This document shows, one piece after another, positions 54,759 to 64,000 of a stretch of DNA of 64,000 bases. Where the stretch lies: contig NC_051088.1 of assembly GCF_901709675.1 (NCBI RefSeq), positions 186,001 to 250,000 on the forward strand, in the 5' to 3' direction. This DNA comes from Syngnathus acus. Taxonomy: Eukaryota; Chordata; Actinopteri; Syngnathiformes; Syngnathidae. A program made the position numbers and the translations under genes. The notes under the pieces were generated by a model. The model did not search any database. It was given only the letters and a program-made list of their open reading frames with translations, and had not been told where the DNA came from. Position 1 is the first letter of the stretch. Each line of letters opens with the position of its first letter.

Positions 54759-55524
54759 GAACATTTTAGCAAAGGATAACCTATCTATAATCCATTTCAA
54801 TAACTGTTTATTAAAAGTTTATATACAAATTTTAATAGCATTAGGGATTATCTGCACACATTCAAACAGCCATTTAATATAATTGCTGTTTCTTGGATTA
54901 CTACTGAAAATGGAATGCATTTTGAGATGGAGCGCTATGCATTTATATATAACAACAGAGTAAAGCTGTGGGTGGGATTGCAATCTATGTTGATCTGAAT
55001 TTGAATATCAAAATTGCAGAGGCTATGATGCATGTGGTGGACAGCCTTCTTGAATGTGTCACAGTTCAGATTTATATGGAAAAGAAAAAATATATTATTA
55101 TGAGCTGTGTTTATAGAGCTCCGGGTTCTCGTACTGACAAGTTTACGGAATAAATGGAAAACATTGTAATAAAAAAAGGGGAACTATAATATCTTTATTT
55201 GTGGGGATTATAATATTGATATACTAAACCCCAACAAGCAAATGAGTATTGATGATTTTTTCAAAATTCAATGCATAATCTGAGTCTCTTTCCTACAATT
55301 ACTAGACCCAGTAGAGTAACATCTCATAGACTCTGATAGACTACATAGTGACCAATGTGATAGAAAACAGGACAGCAAGTGGGATATTAATTACTCATTT
55401 TACTGACCACCTTCCAGTATTTACTGTCTATGACAATAATTATAGAATTGAATTGGGGGAGCACAAACATCACTGAAGAATTAGGACAAAAGAGGCAATT
55501 GCTACTCTACTCTATTTGCTAATT

Positions 55525-55838
55525 GCTCAGTGGCCTAGTGGTAGAGTGTCCGCCCTGAGACTGGAAGGTTGTGGGTTCAAACCACGGCCGGGTCATACCA
55601 AAGACTATAAAAATGGGACCCATTGCCTCCCTGCTTGGCACTCAGCATTAAGGGTTGGAATTGGGGGGTTAGATCACCAACTGATTCCCGAGCGCGGCAC
55701 CGCTGCTGCTCACTGCTCCCCTCTCCCCCAGGGGATGGATTAAAATCACACGGGGATGGGTTAAATGCAGAGGACAAATTTCACCACACCCAGATGTGTG
55801 TGTGACGATCATTGGGACTTTAACTTTAACTTTAACTA
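55525..55838 (+). mobile_element. Teleost tRNA-derived SINE, copy 3
   Basis: Same as copies at 12689 and 14428, with A box TGGCCTAGTGG and B box GGTTCAAACC, and a (CTTTAA)n tail at 55819-55838. It interrupts the LINE at 53935-57240. Confidence 0.87.
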
Positions 55839-56098
55839 AAGCGCGAATTAATGGAGCAGGACTGGGACGCAATATATAACGAAAGAGATAAATTACTGAC
55901 TACATTCACTTCATTATATAATATGCACTATATCATATTTATATATATATTATAATACTATAATAATAAATTAGAGGATAACAAAAATAATATTTACAAT
56001 TTAACATATAAAACAATTTAGCTCAATATTTTGAACTAAATTATATTGAAAATTATAATATGGATGAGGTGGCAAGAAGTTTTAATCAGTGCTTTGTA
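55839..56098 (+). other. LINE sequence between the SINE and copy E
   Basis: It is AT-rich and holds a short RT-upstream piece reading MDEVARSFNQCFV (56059-56097), which fits the LINE it belongs to. Confidence 0.45.
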
Positions 56099-56950
56099 CC
56101 GTATTTTTCAGACTATAAGTCGCCTTTTTTCATAGTTTGGGTGGGGGGACGACTTATACTCAGACCGACTTATATGTGAAATTATTCACAAATTTTCAAA
56201 ATTCAAAAATCCGCGATGCAGTGAAACCACGACAAAACGAACCGCGATGTAGCAAGGGATTACTGTAATTTGAACTGCAACTGATCAGCAGCGCGGCGCA
56301 TACGCGGCGGTGTTTACACAAAGGACAAAGGATTTGATCACGGGATTTAATGACTTGGAGTGACAGAGATTGTTGGATAAAATTGTTGTTTATAATTATA
56401 TGGGCCTGTGGAATAATTTGAACTCCAACCGCTGTCAGCGGCTCGGCGCACATAAAGGATTGTTGACATAAAGGACGATCAATGGATTTAATGATTTGGA
56501 GTGACACAGATGGTTTGACAATATTGTTGCTTATATAATAGTTATTTGAGATAGAATTTATATATCGTTATATAATTTTAACTGCAGCCGACGTCAGCGG
56601 CGCGGCGCACACATTGTCTACATAATGGACGATTGATGGATTTAATGATTTGGAGTGACACAGATGGTTTGATAAAGGTGTTATTTATGTTATAGTTATT
56701 TGGATAACTGTCAATGTTACGTCAGGCCCGTTCTCAGCTCTTCGTTTGTGTTTGTCACGTTAGCATACCGTATCATTTAGCCTGTTGTTGCTCATTCATG
56801 TCTGTTCTTGGTGTTGGATTTTGTCGAATAAATTTCCCCCAAAATGCGATTTACACTCCGGTGCGACTTATGGTTTTTTTTCACTTTATTGTGCATTTTA
56901 TGGCTAATGCGACGTATATTCCGGAGCGACTTTTAGTCCGAAAAATACGG
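56099..56950. mobile_element. CCGTATTTTTCGG family, copy E (852 bp)
   Basis: The ends CCGTATTTTTCAGACTATAA and CCGAAAAATACGG are flanked by TA. It contains the captured Tigger-like end GCAAGGGATTACTGTA (near 56254) and three units with GATTTAATGA(T/C)TTGGAGTGA (56348, 56473, 56639). It interrupts the LINE reading frame. Confidence 0.82.
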
Positions 56951-57240
56951 TAAATGTTGGGCACAGTTGCACTTTGTCTTCCCAAATCAGATGAAAATTG
57001 GTAAGGTAATTCTGCAATATAAAATTGGGTGCAAACACAACTTTACAAACTATAGACCAATCTCAATTCTGCTGCAACTCAAAAATATTGGGAAAGCTTT
57101 TTAACAATAGAATGGATGCATTTTTGGAAAAATACAAACTGCTGAGAGTCAGTATAGCTTTAGGGTCAGCAGATCAACAGCAAGGCAGTGATTGGAATCA
57201 ATTGAGGAAATCACGGATGCAGTAGACAAATAAATACTAC

Positions 57241-57682
57241 CGTTTGTGCAAATCTGTAAAGTTGTTTTGTGTGGCTTCGGCCACACAGAGACGTAATAAA
57301 CAAACGTAATATGTAGACCCAATTGACCAATCAGAGGACATTACATTTTACGTCGATCAGGGCGGTAAACCAATCAGAGGACTTCACGTAACACGGAGAG
57401 TACGTACCTCAGCCGCCATTGATAAATAAATACGATCGTATGTGCATAGAAAACAGCATTAGGACCCTCTAAAATGGCATAGACAAAGAGACATGCTTAC
57501 GAGGCACAATTCAAGCTTCCTGGAAAGCCGGGATCATTGCCGTGTCACGTCTCCTCTCTTGGCCGGCTGAGCCGCCCTCCGCGCTAGATCTCGGGGGTGC
57601 GCGTCGCCAATACGAAGTACGTGTGCGAATCGACTCTGATCGCCACCACCTGTCCCATGTTACCCGCTGATTAGTGCGTGTA
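57241..57682. other. Unassigned DNA
   Basis: It includes a direct repeat AACCAATCAGAGGAC / GACCAATCAGAGGAC (57330-57380) and GC-rich sequence after 57540. There is no frame of note. Confidence 0.35.
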
Positions 57683-58680
57683 CCGTATTTTTCAGACTAT
57701 AAGTTGCGTTCTTTTTTCATAGTTTGGGTCGGGGGACAACTTATACTGAGGAGCGACTTTTTTCACAAATTTTCAAAATTCCCCAAAAAAAAAAAAAAAG
57801 TGGAACCGCAATAAACGAACAACGATGTAGCAAGGTATTACTGTAATTTGAATTTCAAGTGACGTCAGCAGCGCGGCGCGGCGGTTGTTTACATAAAGGA
57901 CAAAGATTCGATCACGGGATGACGAAGATGACGAAGGGCCCCACGTACTACCGGCATCATTAGCGGCTTTGTTTGTAAGTGACACGGAGGACGAAGAGTT
58001 TGAAGGATTTAATGATTTGGAGTGACACAGAAGGTTTGAAAAACTATTATGGCTTTTACGCCGTTTACCGAACCCACGTCTTTCCTTGTACTTTGTTAAC
58101 GCTACAATATAGTTATATACTAGATCTGTGGAATGACTAGGCTGACGTCAGGGCGCACGCGCGGCGTTGTTGACAAAGGACGAGGAATTTGATCGATGGA
58201 TTTAATGATTTGGAGTGACACAGATGGTTTGATAATATTATTGCTTGTATAATAGTTATTTGATGTATAATTTATATATCGTTATATGGGCCTGTGGAAT
58301 ATTTTGAAGTGCAAGCGCCGTCAGCGGCGTGCACCCGGCCGGCATTGTTGACATAAAGGACTATCGATGGATTTAATGAATTGGAGTGACACAGATGGTT
58401 TTATAAACGTGTTATTTATGTAATAGTTATTTGAATAACTCCGAATGTTCCATCAGGCCCGTTCTCAGCTCTTCGTTTGTGTTTATGTCACGTTAGCATA
58501 CCTATCGTTTAGCCTGTTGTTGCTCGTTCATGTCTGTTCTTGGTGTTGGATTTTGTTTAATAAATTTCCCCCAAAATGCGACTTATACTCCGGAGCGACT
58601 TATGTTTTTTTCACGTTATTGTGCATTTTATGGCTAATGCGACCTATATTCCAGAGCGACTTTTAGTCCGAAAAATACAG
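57683..58680. mobile_element. CCGTATTTTTCGG family, copy F (998 bp)
   Basis: The ends CCGTATTTTTCAGACTATAA and TAGTCCGAAAAATACAG are flanked by TA. Same interior as C, with captured Tigger-like end (near 57832) and two GATTTAATGA units (58199, 58371). Its right end directly abuts a truncated Tc1 terminus. Confidence 0.8.
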
Positions 58681-58929
58681 TAATTGTTTTTTGCCAAATA
58701 ATAACATAGAATTTCATGGCTGCAACACGTCCAGTAGAAGTTGGGAAATGTGGCAAAAAATACTGAGAAAGCTGAGAAAATCTCATCAAACAGCTATTTG
58801 GAACATCCCACATGTGATCAGTCTAATTGGGGACAGGTGGGTACCATGATTGGGTATAAAAGGAGCCTCCCCAAACATGCTCAGTCATTCACAAGCAAGG
58901 ATGGGGTGAGGTTCACCACTTTGTCCACA

Positions 58930-60906
58930 AATGCTTGAGAAAATAGTTGAACAGTTTAAGAACAACATTTCTCAAAGAAAAATTGCAAGGAATTTAGGGA
59001 TTTCAACATCCACGGTCCATAATATCATCAAAAGGTTCAGAGAATCTGGTGAAAACACTGCACGTAAACGCCACGGTCGGAAACCAAGACTGAATGACCG
59101 TGACCTTTGATCCCTAAGACGGCACTGCTTTAAAATCCAACATGAGTGTGTAAAGGATATCACCAAATGGGCTCAGGAAAACTTCAGAAAACCACTGTCA
59201 GTAAATACAGTTCGTCACTACATCAGTAAGGGTTAAAACTCTACCATGCAAAGCAAAAGCCGTTTATGAACAACATCCAGAAATTCCACCGGGTTCTCTG
59301 GGCCCGAGGTCATGTAAAATGGACTGATGCACAATGGAAAAGTGTTTTCTGGCCTGATGAGTCCACTTTTCAAATCATTTTTGGAAACACTGGACGTCAT
59401 GTCCTCCGGACCAAAGAGGAAGCGGACCATCCGGACTGTTATCAACGCAAAGTTCAAAAGCCAGCATCTGTGATGGTATGGGGTGCATTAGTTCTCATGG
59501 CATGGGTGACTTACATTTCTGTGTAGGCAACATAAATGCTGAAAAGTACATAGATTTTGGAGCAACATATGCTGCCATCCAAGCGACGTCTTTTTCATGG
59601 ACGCCGCTGCTTATTTCAGCAAGATAATGCCAAGCCACATTCTGCACATGTTACAACAGCGTGGCTTCGAAGTAAAAGAGTCCAGGTTCTCCCCTGGACC
59701 ACTTGCAGTCCAGACCTGTTTCCCATTGAAAATGTGTCGCTCATTATGAAGCGTAAAATACGACAGGGAAGACCCCGGACTGTTGAACAACCGCAGCTTT
59801 ACTTTCCAAACCAGCAGTGGGCAGTGCAGTAGGCTCTGTAGACTGAGGAGCGGGGTACCGCAAGGGTCAGTTCTCTCACCAACACTATTTAACATCTATA
59901 TATACGACCTACCGGACAGAGCATCCAGAAAGTATGGCTATGCAGACGACCTTGCCATCATGCTGAGTCGACCAACGTGGAAGGCGACGGAAGACGGCCT
60001 GAATGAAGACATGCGCACCATGGCAGCATACCTTCAAAAGTGGCGTCTCCAGCTCAGCTTTGGAAAGACTGTTGGTGCATCATACCACCTCAGCACCAGG
60101 GAAGCAAGGAGAGAACTGGCAGTGAGCATTGAGGGCAAACGCCCGGAGGTTCAACAAGCCCCGAGGTACCTCGGCGTGCGTCTGGATCGGACCCTATCCT
60201 TCAAACAACACCTCGAAGATCTGAAGGCAAAGGTGACATCCAGGGTTGCACTGATCCGCCGCCTTGCTGGAACAACGTGGGGAGCCTCTGCTAAGATCTT
60301 GCGGATATCAACCCAAGCGCTGGTCTTCTCTGCAGCAGAGTCCACCAAGCAGACTCAAGGCACGCCACCCCTACAACATGGCAGCACAAGAGATGCTCAA
60401 TTCCATCCCTGAAGACATCTCCAGAGATGCCTGGCTGGCAGCAGCTTGGAAGCAGGAGTGGGAGGCAGCTGGCCCCTCCCTCATGCACCGTTATGTCTGG
60501 GAACCAGGAGACGGCGCCATAGGAGGAGACGAACTACCTCGCCAGCAGTGGACCACACTCAACCGCTTAAGAACTGGTGTTGGGCGCTTCAACACGTCTA
60601 TGCGGCAGTGGGGACTGGCGGACAGTGCGGCATGCGAGTGTGAAGCCCCCGAGCAGACAGCCGACCACATCATCAACACCTGCCCCCTATATAGACCACC
60701 CTCAGAGGCCGGCCTCTTCGACCTGGGACCAGAGATGCTGGCGTGGCTCCACGACACCAAGTTGGAGCTCTGACGTTACACGAGAGAGAGAGAGTTGAAC
60801 AACTGAAGCGGTTCATCAAGCAAGAATGGGAAAGAATTCCACATGAGAAGCTAAGAGAATTAGTCTCCTCTCTTCCAAAAGTGTTATTAAAAGGAAAGTT
60901 GATGTA
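58930..60906 (+). pseudogene. Tc1 transposase, interrupted by stops and by a LINE
   Basis: The N-terminal helix-turn-helix reads ISQRKIARNLGISTSTVHNI then IKRFRESGENTARKRHGRKP (about 58965-59080). The DDE core has KSVFWPDESTFQ (first Asp), LFQQDNAKPHSAH (second) and CSPDLFPIEN with Glu (third). A LINE splits it at VEQ (59791), after which LKRFIKQEWERIPHEKLREL and VSSLPKVLLKGK finish it near 60906. Stops at about 59108, 59236 and 59524 inactivate it. Known role: cut-and-paste at TA targets. All three catalytic residues survive. Confidence 0.8.
59791..60793 (+). pseudogene. I/Jockey-group (Nimb-like) LINE, 5'-truncated, in the Tc1 transposase
   Basis: RT motifs LRSGVPQGSVLSPTLFNIYI and KYGYADDLAIML (59840-59975) are followed by QAPRYLGVRLDRTLSFKQHL. 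A frameshift and deletion near 60345 skip part of the C-terminal region, which then ends NMAAQEMLNSIPEDISRDAW, ACECEAPEQTADHIINTCPL and a stop at 60773. The 3' tail is (GA)n. The duplication GTTGAACAA flanks it (59782-59790 and 60794-60802). Confidence 0.8.
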
Positions 60907-61145
60907 ACAAAGTGGTAAACATGCCCTTTCCCAACTTCTACTGCACGTGTTGCAGCCATTAAATTCTAAGTTAATTATTATTTGAAAAATAAAATAAAGT
61001 TTATTAGTTCGAGCATTAAATATGTTGTCTTTGTAGTGTATTCAATTGAATATAGGTTGAAAAGGATTTTCAAATCATTGTATTTTGTTTTTATTTACAT
61101 TTTACACAATTTCCCAACTTCAACTGAATCCGGTTTGTATATATA

Positions 61146-61400
61146 AACTATATATCAAATAACTATAACATAAATAACAAGCTTATCAAACAATCCGTGT
61201 CACTCCAAATCATTAAATGCATCGAAATCGTCGTCCTCTGTGTCACTTATAAACAACTCCGCATCACTTATAAACAACTCCGCTGACTCCGGAAGTCAGT
61301 GGATGTCAGACTCATCGTCAGTTGCAGTTCCAATTATTCCAGAGGCCGAGACCGCTCTCATGTGGTTTAGTGTGAAAATAACATGTGAAGTGATATACTA
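61146..61400. mobile_element. Internal fragment of the CCGTATTTTTCGG family
   Basis: ATATATCAAATAACTATAAC and TCACTCCAAATCATTAAATG match copies A and B. There are no termini here; a related end lies at 62480-62591, beyond a MITE, so the two may be parts of one interrupted copy. Confidence 0.6.
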
Positions 61401-61410
61401 GTAAGTCGTG

Positions 61411-62454
61411 ATGGGATAATAAAGCTTCAAATTTGCTTCATGAACCATTTATTGTATTTTTGACTCCTCTAGATCAGTGGTCCCCAACCACCGGGCCGCG
61501 GACCGGTACCGGTCCGCGGGTCACTTGGTACCGGGCCGCCAAGCCACACAGAAAAAAAAAAAAATGTTTTAATCGACGATCAATTAATTCAGGTCAAGAC
61601 GCTCGTCCCGGTCACGTGACATGTTTCCCCAGTCGAGCCCGCAAAGCTAGCAAAAATGAGTAAGTATTTATTTTGAAAAATATAAAAAAATTGGCGATTC
61701 TCTCCCAATTACATCCGTCGGTTCAGGTCAAGACGCTCGTCTCGGTCACGTGACATGTCACCTCAGTTGAGCCCGCGAAGCAAGCAAAAATGAGCAAGAA
61801 ACAGATGTTTGGAAAGCTTCTTCGGAAAGGGAAAAAAGCCCAATGAGGAGACGGAAGAAGAAGAGGCTACGACTTCTAAGAAAAGGAAAGCTGCATTTAA
61901 AAGACTATGACGCGCCAAGCCCACTCTGCATAATATGTGGCGACAGGCTAGCTAACGAGGCAATGAAGCCCTCAAAACTGCTTCGGCACATGGAGACCAA
62001 GCATCCTGCATTAAAAGACAAACCTTAACCACTTCGGGTGTCATTGTCTCCGATTACGCCTAGATGGGACCGGCTCGTTTCTGAGAAACAAGCTCAGTGC
62101 TCCCACTAATTCAATGTAATGGTGAGTTTTATTTTAATGTCGTTTATACTTGTTTTTATGCCAGTCGTATCATTTTGTTTCATCGTATTCATATATTTAT
62201 TATAAATGTATTATTTATTTATATAAATGTATTATTTAGTTATATAAATGTATTAAAGGCCGGTACGCGAAAATATTTCTGACACGTAACCGGTCCGTGG
62301 CGCAAAAAAGGTTGGGGATCACTGCTCTAGATGGCACTGTTGTTTTTGATAAGGGGGTTTAAGTCACAGCAATCTTGAACAGAGAGTGCCATCTATGGGA
62401 GTAAAAAATACACCTTCTGGTTCATGAAGCAAATTTGAAGCTTCATTATCCCAT
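61411..62454. mobile_element. Palindromic MITE split by a hAT element
   Basis: The inverted arms ATGGGATAATAAAGCTTCAA with GCTTCATGAACC, and the complement at 62386-62454, are about 68 bp each with few mismatches. Without the hAT the MITE would be about 190 bp. It holds no coding content. Confidence 0.78.
61475..62324. mobile_element. hAT element, CAGTGGTCCCCAACC family, copy 2 (850 bp)
   Basis: The ends CAGTGGTCCCCAACC and GGTTGGGGATCACTG are flanked by a perfect CTCTAGAT duplication (61467-61474, 62325-62332). It encodes a scrap SPLCIICGDRLANEAMKPSK then LLRHMETKHPALKDKP (61918-62025). The C...C...H...H spacing fits a BED-type finger. It is the closest relative of 20580-21468. Confidence 0.9.
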
Positions 62455-62479
62455 CAATACTGTTAAGTAATTAATAGGT

Positions 62480-62591
62480 GAATGATTAAGTAATAATGTG
62501 TTAACAATTTCACATATAAGTCACTCCTGATTATAAGTCGGCACCCGGCCAAACTATGAAAACCACTGCAATTTATAGTCCGAAAAATACG
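62480..62591. mobile_element. Right-end fragment of the CCGTATTTTTCGG family
   Basis: ATTATAAGTCGGCACCCGGC and TTATAGTCCGAAAAATACGG end at 62591. The base after the end is TG instead of TA, so the flank has mutated or the copy is truncated. Confidence 0.6.
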
Positions 62592-62737
62592 GTGATGGTG
62601 ACATCACACTAGAGATTGTAAAAAAACAAACAAAAAAAACAGGATGCCTGTGTTACTCTAACAAGGGAAATTTGTCATCTCATAAGCAACCGTTTGGACG
62701 CTACTGATGAAGATTATAACTTGAACTGCACTTTCGC

Positions 62738-63060
62738 TCTCCGATCGTTATTGGAGAAAGGCATATACATGGCAGAGAGATCTGGATAGCTATCGGATTT
62801 CTCCTTCTCTGATCGTATCGGATAATGGCAGTTACCCGAATTTCTCAAGTGTCATGTAAACGCATTTACTTTTAAGTTTCAGTTTCACTCGCGACGCGCC
62901 TAGTTGGAGGACTGTGGGCGCCGAGCGGAGTCAGCGGCTTCACGGCTTCACCTCCGCCCAGCTGACTGGAGGAATGAATAAATAAGTGAGCGAGGCACTC
63001 GACAGCCCGGCCGATGTCCCGCCCTCCAGAGCCATATACCTCACCGTGATTGGTTCATTC
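62738..63060. repeat. Right arm flank of the 1-kb inverted duplication
   Basis: Reverse complement of 53441-53780, breaking at TGATTGGTTCA. After this the two arms differ by about 380 bp that is present here and absent at 53440. Confidence 0.8.
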
Positions 63061-63094
63061 AGCTCCGCACACCACAAGTGTCATTTATATCAAT

Positions 63095-63199
63095 CTTGAT
63101 GGCCGCACTAACATTAATCTTTTATATTAAGACGGGGGCTGCAAATTATCATCCCGGGGGCCGCAGTTGCCCCGCGGGATGAGAGTTTGAGACCCCTGA
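63095..63199. mobile_element. hAT terminal fragment
   Basis: GGGGGCTGCAAATTATCATC and GAGAGTTTGAGACCCCTG are the end of a Charlie-like hAT. The left limit is not resolved. Confidence 0.5.
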
Positions 63200-63209
63200 C
63201 CTACAGTGT

Positions 63210-64000
63210 CTTAAGAGAAAATTAAAGACCAACGAACAATAGTATGATCAGTAAAAATCATTCATGGAGAAAGCATTTTATGTGATTGATGGGTTTATCG
63301 GTGTACATCTGTTGATGAAGCCCAGAAACTGATCGCTGAAGCTCAAGAGTTGTGCAAAAAAGGAGGCTTGCGCCTTCATGAGTTCAACTCAAATATGGAA
63401 GAAGCACTCTCTTGCTTAGACCCTTCCGAAAGAACAGCAAACATTGAGCCTTTAGGGTTTGATCTAACGCCACAAGAACGGGCTCTTGGCATTCAATGGT
63501 CTATAAAAGATGACACATTCATCTTTAACATCAGCTTGAAAGATCAACCGTCGTGGTTTGTCAGTCATTGCTTCTCTTTACATTCTACTTGGATTCAACG
63601 CTCCATTCAGCCGAAGTGGAAAGAACTTTGTCACAGAGGCATCGGCTGGGACGATCAACTCCCAGAGGACATAAAACCACGGTGGGAGGAATGGATGAAT
63701 TGTCTTCTCAAGTTGAAAGAGGTTTCAATCCCAAGATGTTACCATCCACATGACTTTCACAACATAGTCAGAGCAAAGTTGCATCATTTTTCAGACGCGA
63801 GCTGCACAGGGTGCTTGTTCTTACCTCAGGTACCAAACCAACAAGGATGAAGTCCTTTGCAGTCCCGTCACGGCAAAAGCAAGGGTTACTTGTAACAAGT
63901 ATGCCGAGACGGGAACTTGCTGCAGCGGTGATCTCTGCAAAGGTCAGTGTGATGTTAAAACATGAACTTGACGTGAAAATAAACCAATACTTTTTCTGGA
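63210..64000 (+). pseudogene. BEL/Pao pol fragment, sense, running off the window
   Basis: An RT region FYVIDGFIG (63278-63304) has one Asp of the usual FYVDDG pair replaced by Ile. After a frameshift come the coding blocks CKKGGLRLHEFNSNMEEA, QERALGIQWSIKDDTF, PEDIKPRWEEWMNCLLKLKE and KLHHFSDAS (63354-63810), and at the window edge RRELAAAVISAKVSVMLKHE. It is a longer version of the minus-strand copy at 51351-53440. Frame breaks make it non-functional. Confidence 0.78.

Larger units (their letters stand above)
53935..57240 (+). pseudogene. LINE with ORF1, endonuclease and RT fragments, interrupted three times
   Basis: An ORF1 piece (PRSYARAVTAGSDGEPS, then VVILRFVNRKH; 54085-54310) is followed after a LINE insertion by the endonuclease domain (GGIAIYVDLNLNIKIAEAMM; IIMSCVYRAPGSRTDKF; ICGDYNID; 54960-55230, then a TDHLPV motif near 55405). 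After a SINE and copy E comes RT (NYRPISIL, RMDAFLEKYKLL; 57050-57150). Stops occur throughout. The RT family is the same as the antisense copies at 17600-23830. The 3' end is not delimited. Confidence 0.7.
58684..61139 (+). mobile_element. Tc1-like transposon with long inverted repeats, LINE-interrupted
   Basis: The inner inverted repeat GGCTGCAACACGT...GTAGAAGTTGGGAAA (58719-58749) pairs with TTTCCCAACTTCTACTGCAC...GTGTTGCAGCC near 60930. The full right terminus ends near 61139 (TTTCCCAACTTCAACTGAAT). The left terminus is cut at 58683, where copy F ends. The transposase is in the next entry. Confidence 0.8.

Noticed and set aside
48613-64000. itpr3 exon 3
   Set aside because: I looked for the expected continuation starting DCLFK and an RYSAQ-like stretch on the + strand and did not find it. 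A short exon hidden in diverged sequence cannot be excluded.

Overview
The window is a transposon-saturated stretch of a ray-finned (teleost) fish nuclear genome. The evidence for a fish is the repeat set: Rex3/RTE-like and L2/CR1-like LINEs, teleost tRNA-derived SINEs with (CTTTAA)n tails, Tc1-like elements with long inverted repeats, hAT, pogo/Tigger-like and ISL2EU-like DNA transposons, plus Copia, BEL/Pao and gypsy-type LTR remnants. Microsatellites are abundant, and splice sites follow GT/AG. No prokaryotic features, rRNA genes or functional tRNA genes were seen.

The only host gene I can support is the 5' end of an inositol 1,4,5-trisphosphate receptor, best matching type 3 (itpr3), on the + strand. 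Coding exon 1 is at 32219-32310 and exon 2 at 48542-48612. The phases agree and intron 1 is 16,231 bp. Exon 3 was not found, so intron 2 runs past the window end or I missed the exon. A decayed copy of the end of intron 1 plus exon 2 lies upstream at about 8195-9620, about 39 kb away in the same orientation. Its exon has lost both splice sites and its frame.

Layout. 1-8000: LINE tail, integrase-core pseudogene, a 2.26 kb TA-flanked element holding a hAT with an 8-bp duplication, a palindromic satellite, and a Copia remnant split by a MITE and a LINE tail. 8000-12700: the decayed itpr3 duplication with LTR insertions, an internally deleted LINE, SINEs. 12700-17040: SINEs, an antisense L2-like LINE, a Tc1 scrap. 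17040-24460: rearranged antisense LINE copies holding an RTE LINE, hAT elements and a Tigger-like MITE. 24460-30274: an ISL2EU-like element nested in a Tigger-like element, a large inverted repeat, an RTE fragment, an LTR, a GC-rich minisatellite and a pogo/Tigger-like end. 30275-48700: itpr3 exons and intron 1, with several TA-flanked elements carrying internal tandem arrays and a near-complete hAT with a frameshifted transposase. 48700-64000: intron 2 or downstream DNA with two BEL/Pao fragments in opposite orientation, a LINE split by three insertions, a Tc1 split by an I/Jockey-type LINE, and a palindromic MITE split by a hAT.

Insertion histories are unusually readable. Several insertions have an empty counterpart elsewhere in the window, so ends and target duplications can be read directly. 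Family names are recognised by eye from motifs and termini; no database search was run.
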